Assembly: GCA_905221605.1 (NCBI GenBank)
Contig: CAJNDS010002120.1
Span: forward strand, 282,501-346,500
Length of the DNA: 64,000 bases
Direction: 5' to 3'
Origin: Symbiodinium natans
Taxonomy: Eukaryota; Sar; Dinophyceae; Suessiales; Symbiodiniaceae
Shown here: positions 31,707 through 40,508 of the stretch, piece after piece
How positions within the stretch are numbered: position 1 is the stretch's first letter
Layout of the letters: the number at the start of each line of letters is the position of its first letter
The notes under the pieces: model-generated
Told to the model about the DNA's origin: nothing
The model's database searches: none
Seen by the model: only the letters and a program-made list of their open reading frames with translations
Program-made: the position numbers and the translations under genes

Positions 31707-31818
31707 TGAAAATCTCTTTTCTACGCTCAACTGGGAATCTTGAGAGTTAGATGCATCGGCATATATACACTGTACACTATACAACTGCATGACCTAGATT
31801 AGGCGGTACAATTTTGCA
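31707..31818 (-). repeat. 3' LTR of the copia element
   Basis: 112 bp, starting TG and ending CA on either strand, identical to 37819-37930. Very short for an LTR. It contains a TATATA motif within GCATATATACAC. Confidence 0.95.
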
Positions 31819-31826
31819 CCCCTTCT
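31819..31826 (-). other. polypurine tract
   Basis: The minus strand reads AGAAGGGG immediately upstream of the 3' LTR, the expected plus-strand primer. Confidence 0.8.
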
Positions 31827-31942
31827 AGTGCGCAGAAATGCCTTCTAAGCACTATACTTTCTCTTCTGCTATGTGCGGAGTGAAACTTCTCTGGTATTGG
31901 GCTCATTCTCACGCCTAGGTAGCGGAGTCTGGCCAGGGACCT

Positions 31943-32470
31943 TTACAAGAGGAGTTCCTTGTGCCCGCGGCTCTTTTCAGAGCTCAGTTGAACACCGAGT
32001 GTCTTCAGATGCTTCCTCAGCGTTGGTCCTCCTACGCTCTTCGTGAGGATATCTGAACAGTTCTTCTCCCCAAGCACTTTATGGATCCTCAAGTGGTCTG
32101 CTGCCACGCGTTCTTGCAACCACAAGTACCTTGTTTGTACGTGGCGAGCTTTTCGCAGGCCTATCCGGCTCCCTTGGCCTTTGGCTGCGTTGGAGTCCGT
32201 CTCCAAGACAACCTCCAGCTCGCAGCTCCAATCTTCTAACAGGGACTGGATCCCAAGTCCAGTCGAACCTGCCTTCACTAGGGCGTAGTATTCTGACTCC
32301 CCTGTCGATAGGGCAATCGTCGACTGCACGTTTGACGAGTGCTTTATGGGATGCTGGCCATAGAACGCGATCATACCCGTGGTGCTCCGTCTCGTAACGG
32401 CGTCACCTGCATGGTCCGCATCTACTTGGATACGGAGCTTGGTTGGTTCTCGCTGTTGTTCATAAACCAC
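31943..32470 (-). CDS. copia RNase H
   Basis: The frame covers the end of the polymerase connection and a copia-type RNase H. Visible are VDADHAGD (residues 16-23), STGESEYYAL (55-64), ETDSNAAKG (90-98), RKARHVQTRYLWLQE (106-120) and LTKSVGG near the end; these carry the acidic catalytic residues D, E and D. It removes RNA from the RNA:DNA hybrid during reverse transcription. It is in a -1 frame relative to the reverse transcriptase frame. Comparing the junction (TGGTTTATG) with both frames shows that re-reading or restoring one G would fuse them. The track start at 32470 is not a real initiation site. Confidence 0.9.
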   Translation of the reverse strand: MVYEQQREPTKLRIQVDADHAGDAVTRRSTTGMIAFYGQHPIKHSSNVQSTIALSTGESEYYALVKAGSTGLGIQSLLEDWSCELEVVLETDSNAAKGQGSRIGLRKARHVQTRYLWLQERVAADHLRIHKVLGEKNCSDILTKSVGGPTLRKHLKTLGVQLSSEKSRGHKELLL

Positions 32471-34782
32471 TTCGCATACGGGTACTGCTTGAGATAACGA
32501 GCCAACCGCTTCAGGTTGCCCCAGTCAGCGTCTGTCGGCATTACCATCTTTCTTGACAGTGTCTTGACCGCATGGCCTATGTCTGCACGATCTTGTGCCA
32601 AGTATGCTGCGCGCATCACCAAGGACCTATACTGCTTCACCATCTCTGGTGGAAGTGCAGCTGCCTTAGCTTCCAGCAATTGTTGATCCACAGACTTCTT
32701 AACATCCGCTGTCTCTACGCCCTTACCATTGTTCAGACCCAGCTCCTCGATGAGGAGTTCTGCATGCCGCGAGTCTGCTTCAATCACGGCGCAGGGTCTC
32801 CCACTGTGTTGCTCCAACCGTATCACCCGATTGAGGAAAGTGATCTGGTTGCTTCCTGCAACTCCGATTCCTACCTCTCCTGTGCGCTTCAGCTCGTAGG
32901 CTTCTCGGAGTGTCTTGTCTAGTGCTTCCTGCGCTGCTTCGTCACCCAAGCACAGAAAGTCGTCTCCGTGTACTAAGACACGGGCATCCAGCACTGGGTG
33001 ATAGAAGACTGCACCATTGCTTCTTCCTCTCTTCCATCCTGCTTGAATCAGAGTTTGAGTGTAGTGGTCCTGCCATATCGCTGGCGCGTCTTGCGTTCCG
33101 TACATTGACTTCAATAGCAGTCCACACTCTCCTTCTCCTGCTCCCTCTTCCTCTGGGAGCTTCACATAAATGTTTCTCTTTGGAGTCCCATAGAAATGGG
33201 CTCTTGAGATGTCCCAGCTCCCAAGTCGTAACGGCCTCCCGTGCTTCGAGCGTTGTTTGCTCATAAGCATGGACGTAAGAATGCGCACCGCTTCTAGCGG
33301 GGGCATAGCCGAAAACAACATCGCTGGGTCTAGCTGGTCCTCGGGGCCCTTCCTGGCCTTGATGTCTTTCACGACCAGTCTGGACCTCAAGTTGGGGTTC
33401 GTGTGATCCCCTTTGTTCGTGTCTACCCACTTCAGTGGGATTGGTTGCTTGCCTGTTTCTTGAATGCACTGGTCCAGAGGTACCCTCTTCCACACACCTT
33501 GCTTGTGGATGTACTCCATCTCCAGCTGTCTAGCTTTGAGGACTCCTTCGGAGTCCAGGTACCCTCCATTCACGTCGTCCCAGTATTGGTACCAGTTGCC
33601 AGCAGGCATGCTGGGCTCCTCGGGTACTGGTCCTGCCGCATACGCATCTACGGCGCTTAGGCTTCCATCTTCAACCATTTGTTCTTTCAAGCCTTTAAGT
33701 ACAGCATTTACCAGCTTTGGCGGGTAAACCGCAGCACCTCGGGCGATTCCACCTATAAGGCGGACATGCCTATGCCACAGTCCTCCCTGCTTGTTGCTGC
33801 ACTCTCCCTGAAGGATTTCGGCCAACACTGGACTGTTTGTCATCCAGCCGGTTTCCTTTCTCACATATCCTTTGTTTCCTGCCACGTCGTTGGCCTTCAT
33901 CTCCCATTTACACATGGGGCCTTTTACCACGTAAACTCTTTCATCCTCTGCGAGGGCTTTGACTTCCTCGTCGTACCATGAGTCCGCGCTCCACGGATGC
34001 TCGTGTAGGAAGTACCTTCCCTTTTCCATCTGCTTTCGGTACATCTTAATGCTCAAGTGCAGGTGTTGCTCTCCCTGCTCTCTTCTTTTCTTTCTCACCT
34101 CTGGTGACACCCGCTTCTGGTTGAGTGCTTGAAGCCTCGAGAAGGCTTCGCACGGCGGGCCTCCGGTCAACAGCCGGGGTTCTTCTGCATCAATCAGCTC
34201 CTCTAGTTCTTTCCTGTCTTCTTCTCTAGACAGGTCCCAATGCTCTTCACTGTTGGGCTTGGTCTCACACAAGTCTACCGCATATCCAGGCAAAAGGCCC
34301 AGTCGCGGCGCGTGTTCCGTAAACCGTTTTGGGCTGTAGATTTCCATCACATCCACGGCTCCCATGGCTGTGCACAAGGATGCGATATCCATCACCTCCT
34401 GTTCGGTGACGTCTACTTGCTCTGCCCTATACTTGTTCCGAACCATGCCTTGCACTAACAGTGCAGTTTCTCGTTTGAGAGAACTCAGCGCTTGCATGCT
34501 TTGCGGCGGCTGTTCTTCAGCCTGCTGCTGTACCACTGGCTGCGACACCAGTTCTTCTACATCTCCTGAGCTTGTTGCTCTAGGGTCTAAGCTTTCAGGC
34601 GGCTCCTCGGCCGTTCTTTTGATTCCACTTGCCGCGCTCGGTTCACTTTGCGCGGGCGGTGGTTCGTCAAGGTCGTAGTAGGCTCTTCGAGCCCTTTCAT
34701 CTGCTGACATCGGCTTCGCCGTCTCTTTTTCTAACTCTCTTAATCTACTCTCACCTTCCTCCCTTCTGCGGCGTCTGCTTTC
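32422..34782 (-). CDS. copia polymerase: methyltransferase-like domain plus reverse transcriptase
   Basis: Numbering from the ATG at 34710. Residues about 115-345 resemble a cytosine-5 methyltransferase: a motif-I-like MEIYSPKRFT, a motif-IV-like LLTGGPPCEAFSRL with Cys187, HEHPW (236-240) and a C-terminal RHVRLIGGIARGAA block. The reverse transcriptase follows: LKWVDTNKG (426-434), WDISRAHF with Asp500, LLLKSMYGTQDAP (531-543) and HGDD (581-584) instead of the usual YVDD. The frame is open upstream to the TAG at 34785-34783 that ends the integrase frame, so integrase and polymerase are one frame split by a single stop. Confidence 0.9.
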   Translation of the reverse strand, partial: ESRRRRREEGESRLRELEKETAKPMSADERARRAYYDLDEPPPAQSEPSAASGIKRTAEEPPESLDPRATSSGDVEELVSQPVVQQQAEEQPPQSMQALSSLKRETALLVQGMVRNKYRAEQVDVTEQEVMDIASLCTAMGAVDVMEIYSPKRFTEHAPRLGLLPGYAVDLCETKPNSEEHWDLSREEDRKELEELIDAEEPRLLTGGPPCEAFSRLQALNQKRVSPEVRKKRREQGEQHLHLSIKMYRKQMEKGRYFLHEHPWSADSWYDEEVKALAEDERVYVVKGPMCKWEMKANDVAGNKGYVRKETGWMTNSPVLAEILQGECSNKQGGLWHRHVRLIGGIARGAAVYPPKLVNAVLKGLKEQMVEDGSLSAVDAYAAGPVPEEPSMPAGNWYQYWDDVNGGYLDSEGVLKARQLEMEYIHKQGVWKRVPLDQCIQETGKQPIPLKWVDTNKGDHTNPNLRSRLVVKDIKARKGPEDQLDPAMLFSAMPPLEAVRILTSMLMSKQRSKHGRPLRLGSWDISRAHFYGTPKRNIYVKLPEEEGAGEGECGLLLKSMYGTQDAPAIWQDHYTQTLIQAGWKRGRSNGAVFYHPVLDARVLVHGDDFLCLGDEAAQEALDKTLREAYELKRTGEVGIGVAGSNQITFLNRVIRLEQHSGRPCAVIEADSRHAELLIEELGLNNGKGVETADVKKSVDQQLLEAKAAALPPEMVKQYRSLVMRAAYLAQDRADIGHAVKTLSRKMVMPTDADWGNLKRLARYLKQYPYAKWFMNNSENQPSSVSK

Positions 34783-36219
34783 CTACCGGCAGAGTCCCGG
34801 GTGACCCCGGGCTACTCGTGCCCCTCTTTTTCTTTCTTCTTCTGCCTCAGGCACGCCTGAAGCCTCCGGTTCACCTACCGCATCAGCTACTCGGAGCTCT
34901 TCTTCCCTCTCTGGGGGCTCTGGCCTTCGTCTCTGGCGCAACTCGTGTGCCTCAATTCTGGCCTTTCCCCTCTCGTCTTGAGCTAGAAGCTCCATCATTC
35001 TGGCTCTGCAGGCCTCTGTGTGGTTGACCTGCGTCGACTCTCCCAGGAGTACGCATGTACACCCGGGGCAGCCTGGGGTTGGTCCCAGGCGCTCTACATC
35101 CGCTTTCAGAATGTACAGTCTCCTTTGGACTGGCGGCGCCAACACTGGTGCCGGGCCCTGCACTGGAAGCGGGCCTTCTCCGTTGAGCCTGTGGCTCCTA
35201 CCAGCTCTGTGGGCTACATCCCAAGGATAGCCTCTGAGGCTTGTCCATCCCTGAGCGTCCCATCTCTGCTCAGGCGGTAAACGTCTCACTCCTTGCGCCC
35301 TCTTCACACCATTGGGTGTGATGACCAGCAACGCTCCGGTCCCGCCATGGTGTCCTATGTACCTGCCCTCCAACATCTTCATGTGGAGATCATTCTTGTT
35401 GGATTCCGCGGCGACCGCTTCACGGTAGAAAAGCCTTTCACCCAGCTCTAAGGCTGGCCGTCTCCAGGCCTTCCCTGACCGGCGCTGCTCGGGCGTCCTG
35501 CCGTCTTCTCCCTTCCTATACCTCGTGAGCAAGTCTGCTCCGTGTCTCGGCAGCCATGCAAGGACTGGGTCCTCGTCACTTAGCGTGATCCCGAGCTTCT
35601 CCTCCAGAGAGCTCTTCATGACCCGTACTTGCCTTTTCACTTCTCTCACAGCTACCTCTGCCAGGCCGTTGGCCTGGTGGTCTCCCTCGGGAGTCTCTTG
35701 GGATATTGCTTCAATCCCCTTCAGGCCATCTATGGCCTTCGCCTTCATAGCCTTTATGGCTGGTTCTCCATCACTTTTCGCAATGAACTTCTTGTAACCA
35801 AGGTGCTTGACAAAGCCCTGCCAAAACTTGATGGCGTAGGGGTCTGTTCCCTTGGCTTCCACAAAAGTCGCAGCTATTGCTTGCGTCTTCGAATCTTTGA
35901 TGACCAGGATTGGTTTCACCTTGCCATCGTCTTGTCCCATAAAACAGTAGTCACACGCCACCGTTGGAAGTCCGTCGTTCTGACGCTCACGTTGCTCCCG
36001 GCTGCGGTGCTGCTGGCCAATGCCTCTCGCAGCCACGCAGTGGCGACACCACTCTCTGTATTGGACATGTCCAAGCACCTCGTGCTCAGCTATCTCTGCG
36101 GCGGTCGGTTCTATCGGAGACCGAACTTGCTTAGGAGCCGCCACCTCTACTTCGCCTTCTTCTTCCCCTTCCGGGCTTTGCGCCGGAGCTTCTGGTCCGG
36201 CCACCTCACCGGCGCACAA
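34783..36219 (-). CDS. copia integrase
   Basis: Numbering from 36219, which is a TTG and not a real start; the frame stays open upstream past the end of the protease frame. An N-terminal His/Cys cluster (H46, H51, C58, C61) is followed by the catalytic triad D90 (VACDYC), D150 (KSDGEP) and E188 (NGLAEVAV), with 37 residues between the last two. It inserts the cDNA into the genome. The C-terminal 150 residues are Pro/Arg/Glu-rich and include a CPGCTC pair. The frame ends at TAG (34785-34783). It lies at -1 relative to the protease frame. Confidence 0.92.
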   Translation of the reverse strand: MCAGEVAGPEAPAQSPEGEEEGEVEVAAPKQVRSPIEPTAAEIAEHEVLGHVQYREWCRHCVAARGIGQQHRSREQRERQNDGLPTVACDYCFMGQDDGKVKPILVIKDSKTQAIAATFVEAKGTDPYAIKFWQGFVKHLGYKKFIAKSDGEPAIKAMKAKAIDGLKGIEAISQETPEGDHQANGLAEVAVREVKRQVRVMKSSLEEKLGITLSDEDPVLAWLPRHGADLLTRYRKGEDGRTPEQRRSGKAWRRPALELGERLFYREAVAAESNKNDLHMKMLEGRYIGHHGGTGALLVITPNGVKRAQGVRRLPPEQRWDAQGWTSLRGYPWDVAHRAGRSHRLNGEGPLPVQGPAPVLAPPVQRRLYILKADVERLGPTPGCPGCTCVLLGESTQVNHTEACRARMMELLAQDERGKARIEAHELRQRRRPEPPEREEELRVADAVGEPEASGVPEAEEERKRGARVARGHPGLCR

Positions 36220-36251
36220 AGGGTGCCCGGCTTCTGGCGTCCCAGTGGGAC

Positions 36252-37109
36252 TTACGCTTTCAGCTGCCCGCTGAAACCCGACGTTGCGGCCTTGGCCGCC
36301 TCGACTGCGTTTGCTTCCAAGTAGAAGTTGTAGACACCTCCCTCCTGGTAGAGGGGTATCGTACCCTTCTTTTCCTCGGCGCTCGCATGTTTTACCAGCT
36401 TTTCTATCTTTCGGCCTAACGGGCTTGCGCGGGGTATGAGGTGCCCTTCATCCTCTTGGATCACACCCACATACCCTTGTTTCGCACACTTGTAGGCTGA
36501 CACCAGCGGTTTGTGCACCGGGGCCAGGGACCCAGTGATCCCCTTCATCCGGCCATTCTCGTCTCTGCCGGAGATTTTGCATGCACCTTTGCTGGTGATC
36601 AGTTCTCCACTTGCGGTCTTGAAGGTCAGCTCTGGGCCTTCAGCAGGCGAACCCTTACTCTCCCAGTCCTGAGGGATTGCTGTCCGGGCCGCCCCTGTGT
36701 CGTAGTTAAACTTCATCCACCGCCCGCCTTGGGAGGCGGTTTCTACAGCGCAAAGTTCAACTGCACCCAGCTCATCTTCCTGAGCTGGTTCTTCTGCCTC
36801 TCCCTCTTCTAGGGATCCAGCGTGCTTTCCTTTGCCTTTGCCTTTGCCCTTGTCCTTGGGCTTGCCCTTGTTCTTTGAGTCCGTGTTTCCCAACTTGAGC
36901 TTTGACCAACAGTCGGCGGCTTTATGGCCAGGCTTGCCACAGTTGTGACAGTTGCCTTGGAACTTCTGTACAGAGCCATTCTTGGCTTGAGCCTTTCCGT
37001 TTGAGCCATCTTTGCCACCCTTACCTTTACCTTTACCTTTAGGGTCTTTACCTTTCCCCTTCCCCTTCATGAGGGAGCTTATGGCTTGGGTTAAGGCATC
37101 AACCTCCAT
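36252..37109 (-). CDS. copia nucleocapsid zinc knuckle and aspartic protease
   Basis: A 285-codon frame. Residues 14-31 are a Lys/Gly repeat. A CCHC zinc knuckle (C54, C57, H62, C67; CHNCGKPGHKAADC) binds RNA, and a second Lys/Gly tract follows. The protease active site is FNYDTGAARTAIP with Asp137 in DTGA. The ATG at 37109 overlaps the stop of the preceding gag frame by 11 bp (ATGGAGGTTGA), so it is reached by reinitiation or +1 shift. The frame ends at TAA near 36252, and the integrase frame lies at -1 to it. Confidence 0.9.
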   Translation of the reverse strand: MEVDALTQAISSLMKGKGKGKDPKGKGKGKGGKDGSNGKAQAKNGSVQKFQGNCHNCGKPGHKAADCWSKLKLGNTDSKNKGKPKDKGKGKGKGKHAGSLEEGEAEEPAQEDELGAVELCAVETASQGGRWMKFNYDTGAARTAIPQDWESKGSPAEGPELTFKTASGELITSKGACKISGRDENGRMKGITGSLAPVHKPLVSAYKCAKQGYVGVIQEDEGHLIPRASPLGRKIEKLVKHASAEEKKGTIPLYQEGGVYNFYLEANAVEAAKAATSGFSGQLKA

Positions 37110-37440
37110 TGGCTGGGATTTTCCCCGGTTGTTCTACCGTCCCTTTCGTCTTAACCTCAACCAACTGCTGTATCTCCCCCTTCATATCTTCGTAGGTGTT
37201 TAACCTAGCCTTGTTGAGGATAAGATGCTGCTCTAAGTCTGTAGGAACTAGCAACTCTAGGGCTGTACTCTTCAAGTCGTCACTCAACTTTTCTCTCACG
37301 CCTGCATCATTCTTTCGGGCTTCGTATCTTCTTATCAGGTCGTCTAGTTGGTCTATAGCTTGTCTAACATGCTCCCAACCCTTGACTCTCACTGGTGACA
37401 GAATGGCCCTCAAGAGGTTCCTCTTCAGGCGTAAGGACAA
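37099..37440 (-). CDS. copia gag, capsid-like segment
   Basis: A 113-codon frame that is strongly helical (VRQAIDQLDDLIRRYEARK, LVPTDLEQHLILNKARLNTY), in the position and with the composition of a copia gag capsid domain. It starts within the preceding frame (+1 relative to it) and its TGA overlaps the ATG of the zinc-knuckle frame. Confidence 0.7.
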   Translation of the reverse strand: MSLRLKRNLLRAILSPVRVKGWEHVRQAIDQLDDLIRRYEARKNDAGVREKLSDDLKSTALELLVPTDLEQHLILNKARLNTYEDMKGEIQQLVEVKTKGTVEQPGKIPANGG

Positions 37441-37819
37441 TGCTTGGCGTCTTCGGCTGCTCCAACCCCTGATCCTTGAACGCTTCTTCCGGTGTTCCCG
37501 GAGAGGTCCCCTCTATAGTTCTACCCTCCGGGGGTGTTTGAGGGGGTTTCACGTAGTTCACGTCGAAGGCCTCAGGCGGTGTGCCTGGCACGCACTGCCG
37601 CTTCCACGGCGGCGGACCCTCAGGTTCAGCTGGTGTCTGGTCCAGCCTACGCGAACCTGGTAGCCCCTTGTCAGCAGCCCACACTTTGCGGCCCTTGCGC
37701 CGTTCCAGCGCCTCAGCGCTCCTGACGCCCTTCTTCCGGGGCTTTGTACTCCTGCCCTTTCCTCCTTTCCCAGTGACTTTCCTTGTGTGCCCCTTTTCGC
37801 TATGGCTCCACGCTACCAT
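37364..37819 (-). CDS. copia gag N-terminal segment
   Basis: The ATG uses the last base of the 5' LTR and the first two of the primer-binding site, so the protein would begin MVAW. 151 codons, basic at first (KGHTRKVTGKGGKGRS), then Pro/Glu-rich with repeated TPEE/TPPE motifs. Whether this ATG is used is unknown; the coding-like composition supports the frame. Confidence 0.6.
   Translation of the reverse strand: MVAWSHSEKGHTRKVTGKGGKGRSTKPRKKGVRSAEALERRKGRKVWAADKGLPGSRRLDQTPAEPEGPPPWKRQCVPGTPPEAFDVNYVKPPQTPPEGRTIEGTSPGTPEEAFKDQGLEQPKTPSIVLTPEEEPLEGHSVTSESQGLGAC
37801..37818 (-). other. primer-binding site
   Basis: The minus strand reads TGGTAGCGTGGAGCC directly after the 5' LTR. The first eight bases match the complement of an initiator-tRNA-Met 3' end of the CGCTACCA type, as in yeast Ty1. 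Complementarity beyond eight bases is not established. Confidence 0.65.
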
Positions 37820-37930
37820 GAAAATCTCTTTTCTACGCTCAACTGGGAATCTTGAGAGTTAGATGCATCGGCATATATACACTGTACACTATACAACTGC
37901 ATGACCTAGATTAGGCGGTACAATTTTGCA
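37819..37930 (-). repeat. 5' LTR of the copia element
   Basis: Identical to 31707-31818 over 112 bp. Confidence 0.95.
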
Positions 37931-37935
37931 CCAGT
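37931..37935. repeat. target site duplication, right copy
   Basis: CCAGT, matching 31702-31706. Confidence 0.9.
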
Positions 37936-38350
37936 CCAGCTGAGCCCAAATCAAGCCCATGCTGCAAGGCCCATGCAAGGCAACATACCCCCAAAAGTTA
38001 CAAGGATGCGCACAAGGCCTCCGATCGATTCGTTGGTGGCGGAACAAGCCCAACGACAGGCCGAGCTCCTCTCACTCTGGAAGTCTAAGTCTGTAGGCAT
38101 GGGAAGAAACAATAACACTGGCAGCACCGGCTCAGGCTAAGAAGCGGCTAAGAACACGGCGAAGGTCGGCTCAACCCTCCACCTCGGGAATCTGTATCAA
38201 AGATGAGCTTCCGAAAGGTCTACGATATGGGGGATGGCCCAGCTTCTGGCTTTTTTGACTTTGCGTGCGTTGGTGTGTCTGTGTATCTAGCGCATCCCTC
38301 TGCTGCATTTGGGCATATTTGGGCCCAACCAACCTTTACATTTTGCCTCC

Positions 38351-38674
38351 CTACATAGACACATCGGAAGGAAGCTGGCTCGTCGTTCCGAAATTGTGAA
38401 ACATGTGATGCACTTCTGCGCGACATTGTTCAGGAACACATTCTGATGCTGTTCCACAACGTTTCCTCCACAACGTGCTCTCCACAAGCGCTTTGTTCAA
38501 CCGCTCTTTGTTCCATCTAGAAAGCATGGCTTTGTAGCCGATGTGCACAAACTTGCTTTCATCCACCCAAACCATGTGTGGAAGGTGGGCACATAGGCTG
38601 GTAGCCTTGAAAGGTGGTGGAATGCCACCCCCGATTGCTTGCGAATTTTCGTTGGCCCGCCTTTTATGCGGCAC
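38351..38674 (-). CDS. weak exon candidate
   Basis: The minus frame gives a protein-like stretch (HLPHMVWVDESKFVHIGYK, then MLSRWNKERLNKALVE) with mixed hydrophobic and charged residues and few low-complexity runs. No ATG-anchored start or splice pair could be fixed, and no family is recognised. The plus strand is partly open too. Confidence 0.3.
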   Translation of the reverse strand: MPHKRRANENSQAIGGGIPPPFKATSLCAHLPHMVWVDESKFVHIGYKAMLSRWNKERLNKALVESTLWRKRCGTASECVPEQCRAEVHHMFHNFGTTSQLPSDVSM

Positions 38675-38888
38675 ATATCAGAACTCTGCCGCTACAACCC
38701 TCAGCTGGTCAAAAGGGCACAACTGGTGATCTGCTCAGGCGATGGCGAATAGGAACTTGTGACGGTTTCCTCCACAGCACGCAAGTCCTGCATCTGGCTG
38801 CAAGATGCTGCAAACCAACCGGCAACTTGACGAAAGCGTGCAAGTCGCCACATCACACCCATCAAGGTGAGATCTTGGTATTCACACG

Positions 38889-38953
38889 CTCACACACACA
38901 GACCCACCCACCCACCCACCCACCCACCCACCCACCCACGCACCCACACACAC

Positions 38954-38993
<40 letters not shown>

Positions 38994-39011
38994 ACACACA
39001 TAAACACACAC
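38889..39011. repeat. (CCCA)n and (CA)n microsatellite
   Basis: About seven CCCA units followed by about 60 bp of CA repeat with G interruptions. Confidence 0.95.
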
Positions 39012-40318
39012 AGAGGGAGTTTAAGGTGAACTCCGTTCTTGTCGTGATGTGGAGACGAATCATAACCTAAGCCTGAGTCCTGACAAGGTACAGACAGCCA
39101 CAACCGGCCTGCGCGAACGACATGTCAAAATGCGCATCGACACATGTTACGACAATAGGGGACCCCCAATATAGAGCCCCAAATAGCAGCATTCCCTTGT
39201 TGTAGGGACTTCAATAAGGATCAATAAGGTACCCCTAACTTCGGAAACTCTCTCTCTCTCACGCTCAGAAGTGCGCAAACGCTCACTAGTTGCCCAAAAC
39301 CTGGTTTTCACAATGAAAAAGCTCGACGCTAGCAGATTCCGCATACTAGCTTTGCTGACTGGCACCTGTCACGATGCAGGTACGTTTGTGCGACGGCAGT
39401 GCTTGGTCTTCGTTGGCCGATGCCAAGCAAGGGGGGTCTCTGCCCCTTGCTTCGATGCTTCCAAGACCCTTAGCGTAGAATCAATGTTGATATGGGTATT
39501 TCCCAAAACACTTGTATGCCCCAAACAGAATACATTCCCCTTAAAGGGATCCCAAAAAGGGTACCCCTATTTGCGGAAACCCCCACACACACACAGAGCA
39601 ACACCCACGCACGAATTCTTCAGATGAACACAAAAACATCATTGTAGCGGAAACAAGCTAGAAGAATGCGTAAACCAGCAACGCGCAGATCTTTTCAGCA
39701 GTGCTTTGTTTGCGGAGCCGCTTCTAGTTAGATAAACGACGTAATGCTAGACGAAGCGATTGTTTTGTGAATCGAGACTCGTCTCGAACGCACCAGCGTG
39801 TATGGGTGGACCTTGATTTGACAATGTCACATTTAGTGCGGAAAATATCCTCCAGCCATGTGATATATCTTGCCAAAGGCTCATCCTCCGAGACGGCGAT
39901 GTCATTTTCAATGATTTGTTCAACACGTCAACAGCTGGTTGAGTTGATGAAAGAACTGCAAAGCTATGTTTCGACCGAAGCATCTTGGCCAGGGAAACCG
40001 CAGAACAGCAAACCCTCATTGGCTGTTGGGAGCACAACTCCGACTTGCATGCCGAGGATAGCCCAGAGTTGCAACAGAACTTCTGCTTGTCACAGAACTG
40101 CATGTCACTCAGAGACTTCACGAACCACGAACATCAAGCCTGCAGAAGGGCCATGTAACTCATGATGTGGAGCCGCCACGTAGCCGTCCGGAAGAGCATC
40201 GGATTCGTACCTAAAGCAAAGCTGCAAGCAGATCCAGAGGAGAGGAGAGCACAATATTGACAGTTGATCAACCTTCAATGGAGCCCTGCACCTCCATTTC
40301 TCTGCAGGAAAAATGCCA
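39012..40318. other. non-coding stretch with dispersed-repeat fragments
   Basis: Fragments of the family-B hairpins (AAGGTACCCCTAACTTCGGA near 39226; CCCTATTTGCGGAAACCCCC near 39560). Frames on both strands at 39747-40165 show no family. Confidence 0.4.
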
Positions 40319-40348
40319 ACCCTAAACCCTTAACCCTAAACCCTAAAC
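40319..40348 (+). repeat. short telomeric array (CCCTAAA)n
   Basis: Four units. An oppositely oriented array lies 120 bp to the right. Confidence 0.9.
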
Positions 40349-40469
40349 ATATCACAGCCTGGGCACTGTACATGAGGCTGCGGAAGGGGTCGCGGTGCGC
40401 TGCCGTGGAGGTGCAAAGTACTGAGGAGCCATCTGAACCTTTGCCACACCCCAACATCTGGCCACAGGG

Positions 40470-40508
40470 GTTGGGGTTCAGGGTTTAGGGTTTAGGGTTT
40501 AGGGTTTG
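40470..40508 (-). repeat. short telomeric array (TTTAGGG)n
   Basis: Five units with TTGGGG and TTCAGGG variants. Confidence 0.9.

Larger units (their letters stand above)
31707..37930 (-). mobile_element. Ty1/copia LTR retrotransposon, structurally complete
   Basis: Two identical 112-bp LTRs with TG...CA ends, a 5-bp CCAGT target duplication, a primer-binding site next to the 5' LTR and a polypurine tract next to the 3' LTR. The order protease, integrase, reverse transcriptase, RNase H is diagnostic of the copia superfamily. Identical LTRs imply recent insertion, yet the coding region is divided among six frames by frame changes and one in-frame TAG. It may rely on recoding, may have been mobilised in trans, or may contain assembly errors. 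An extra methyltransferase-like region lies between integrase and reverse transcriptase. Confidence 0.95.

Noticed and set aside
31941-32480. RNase H as an independent gene starting at 32470
   Set aside because: The start is arbitrary; the sequence joins the polymerase frame by a one-base shift and is part of the copia pol.
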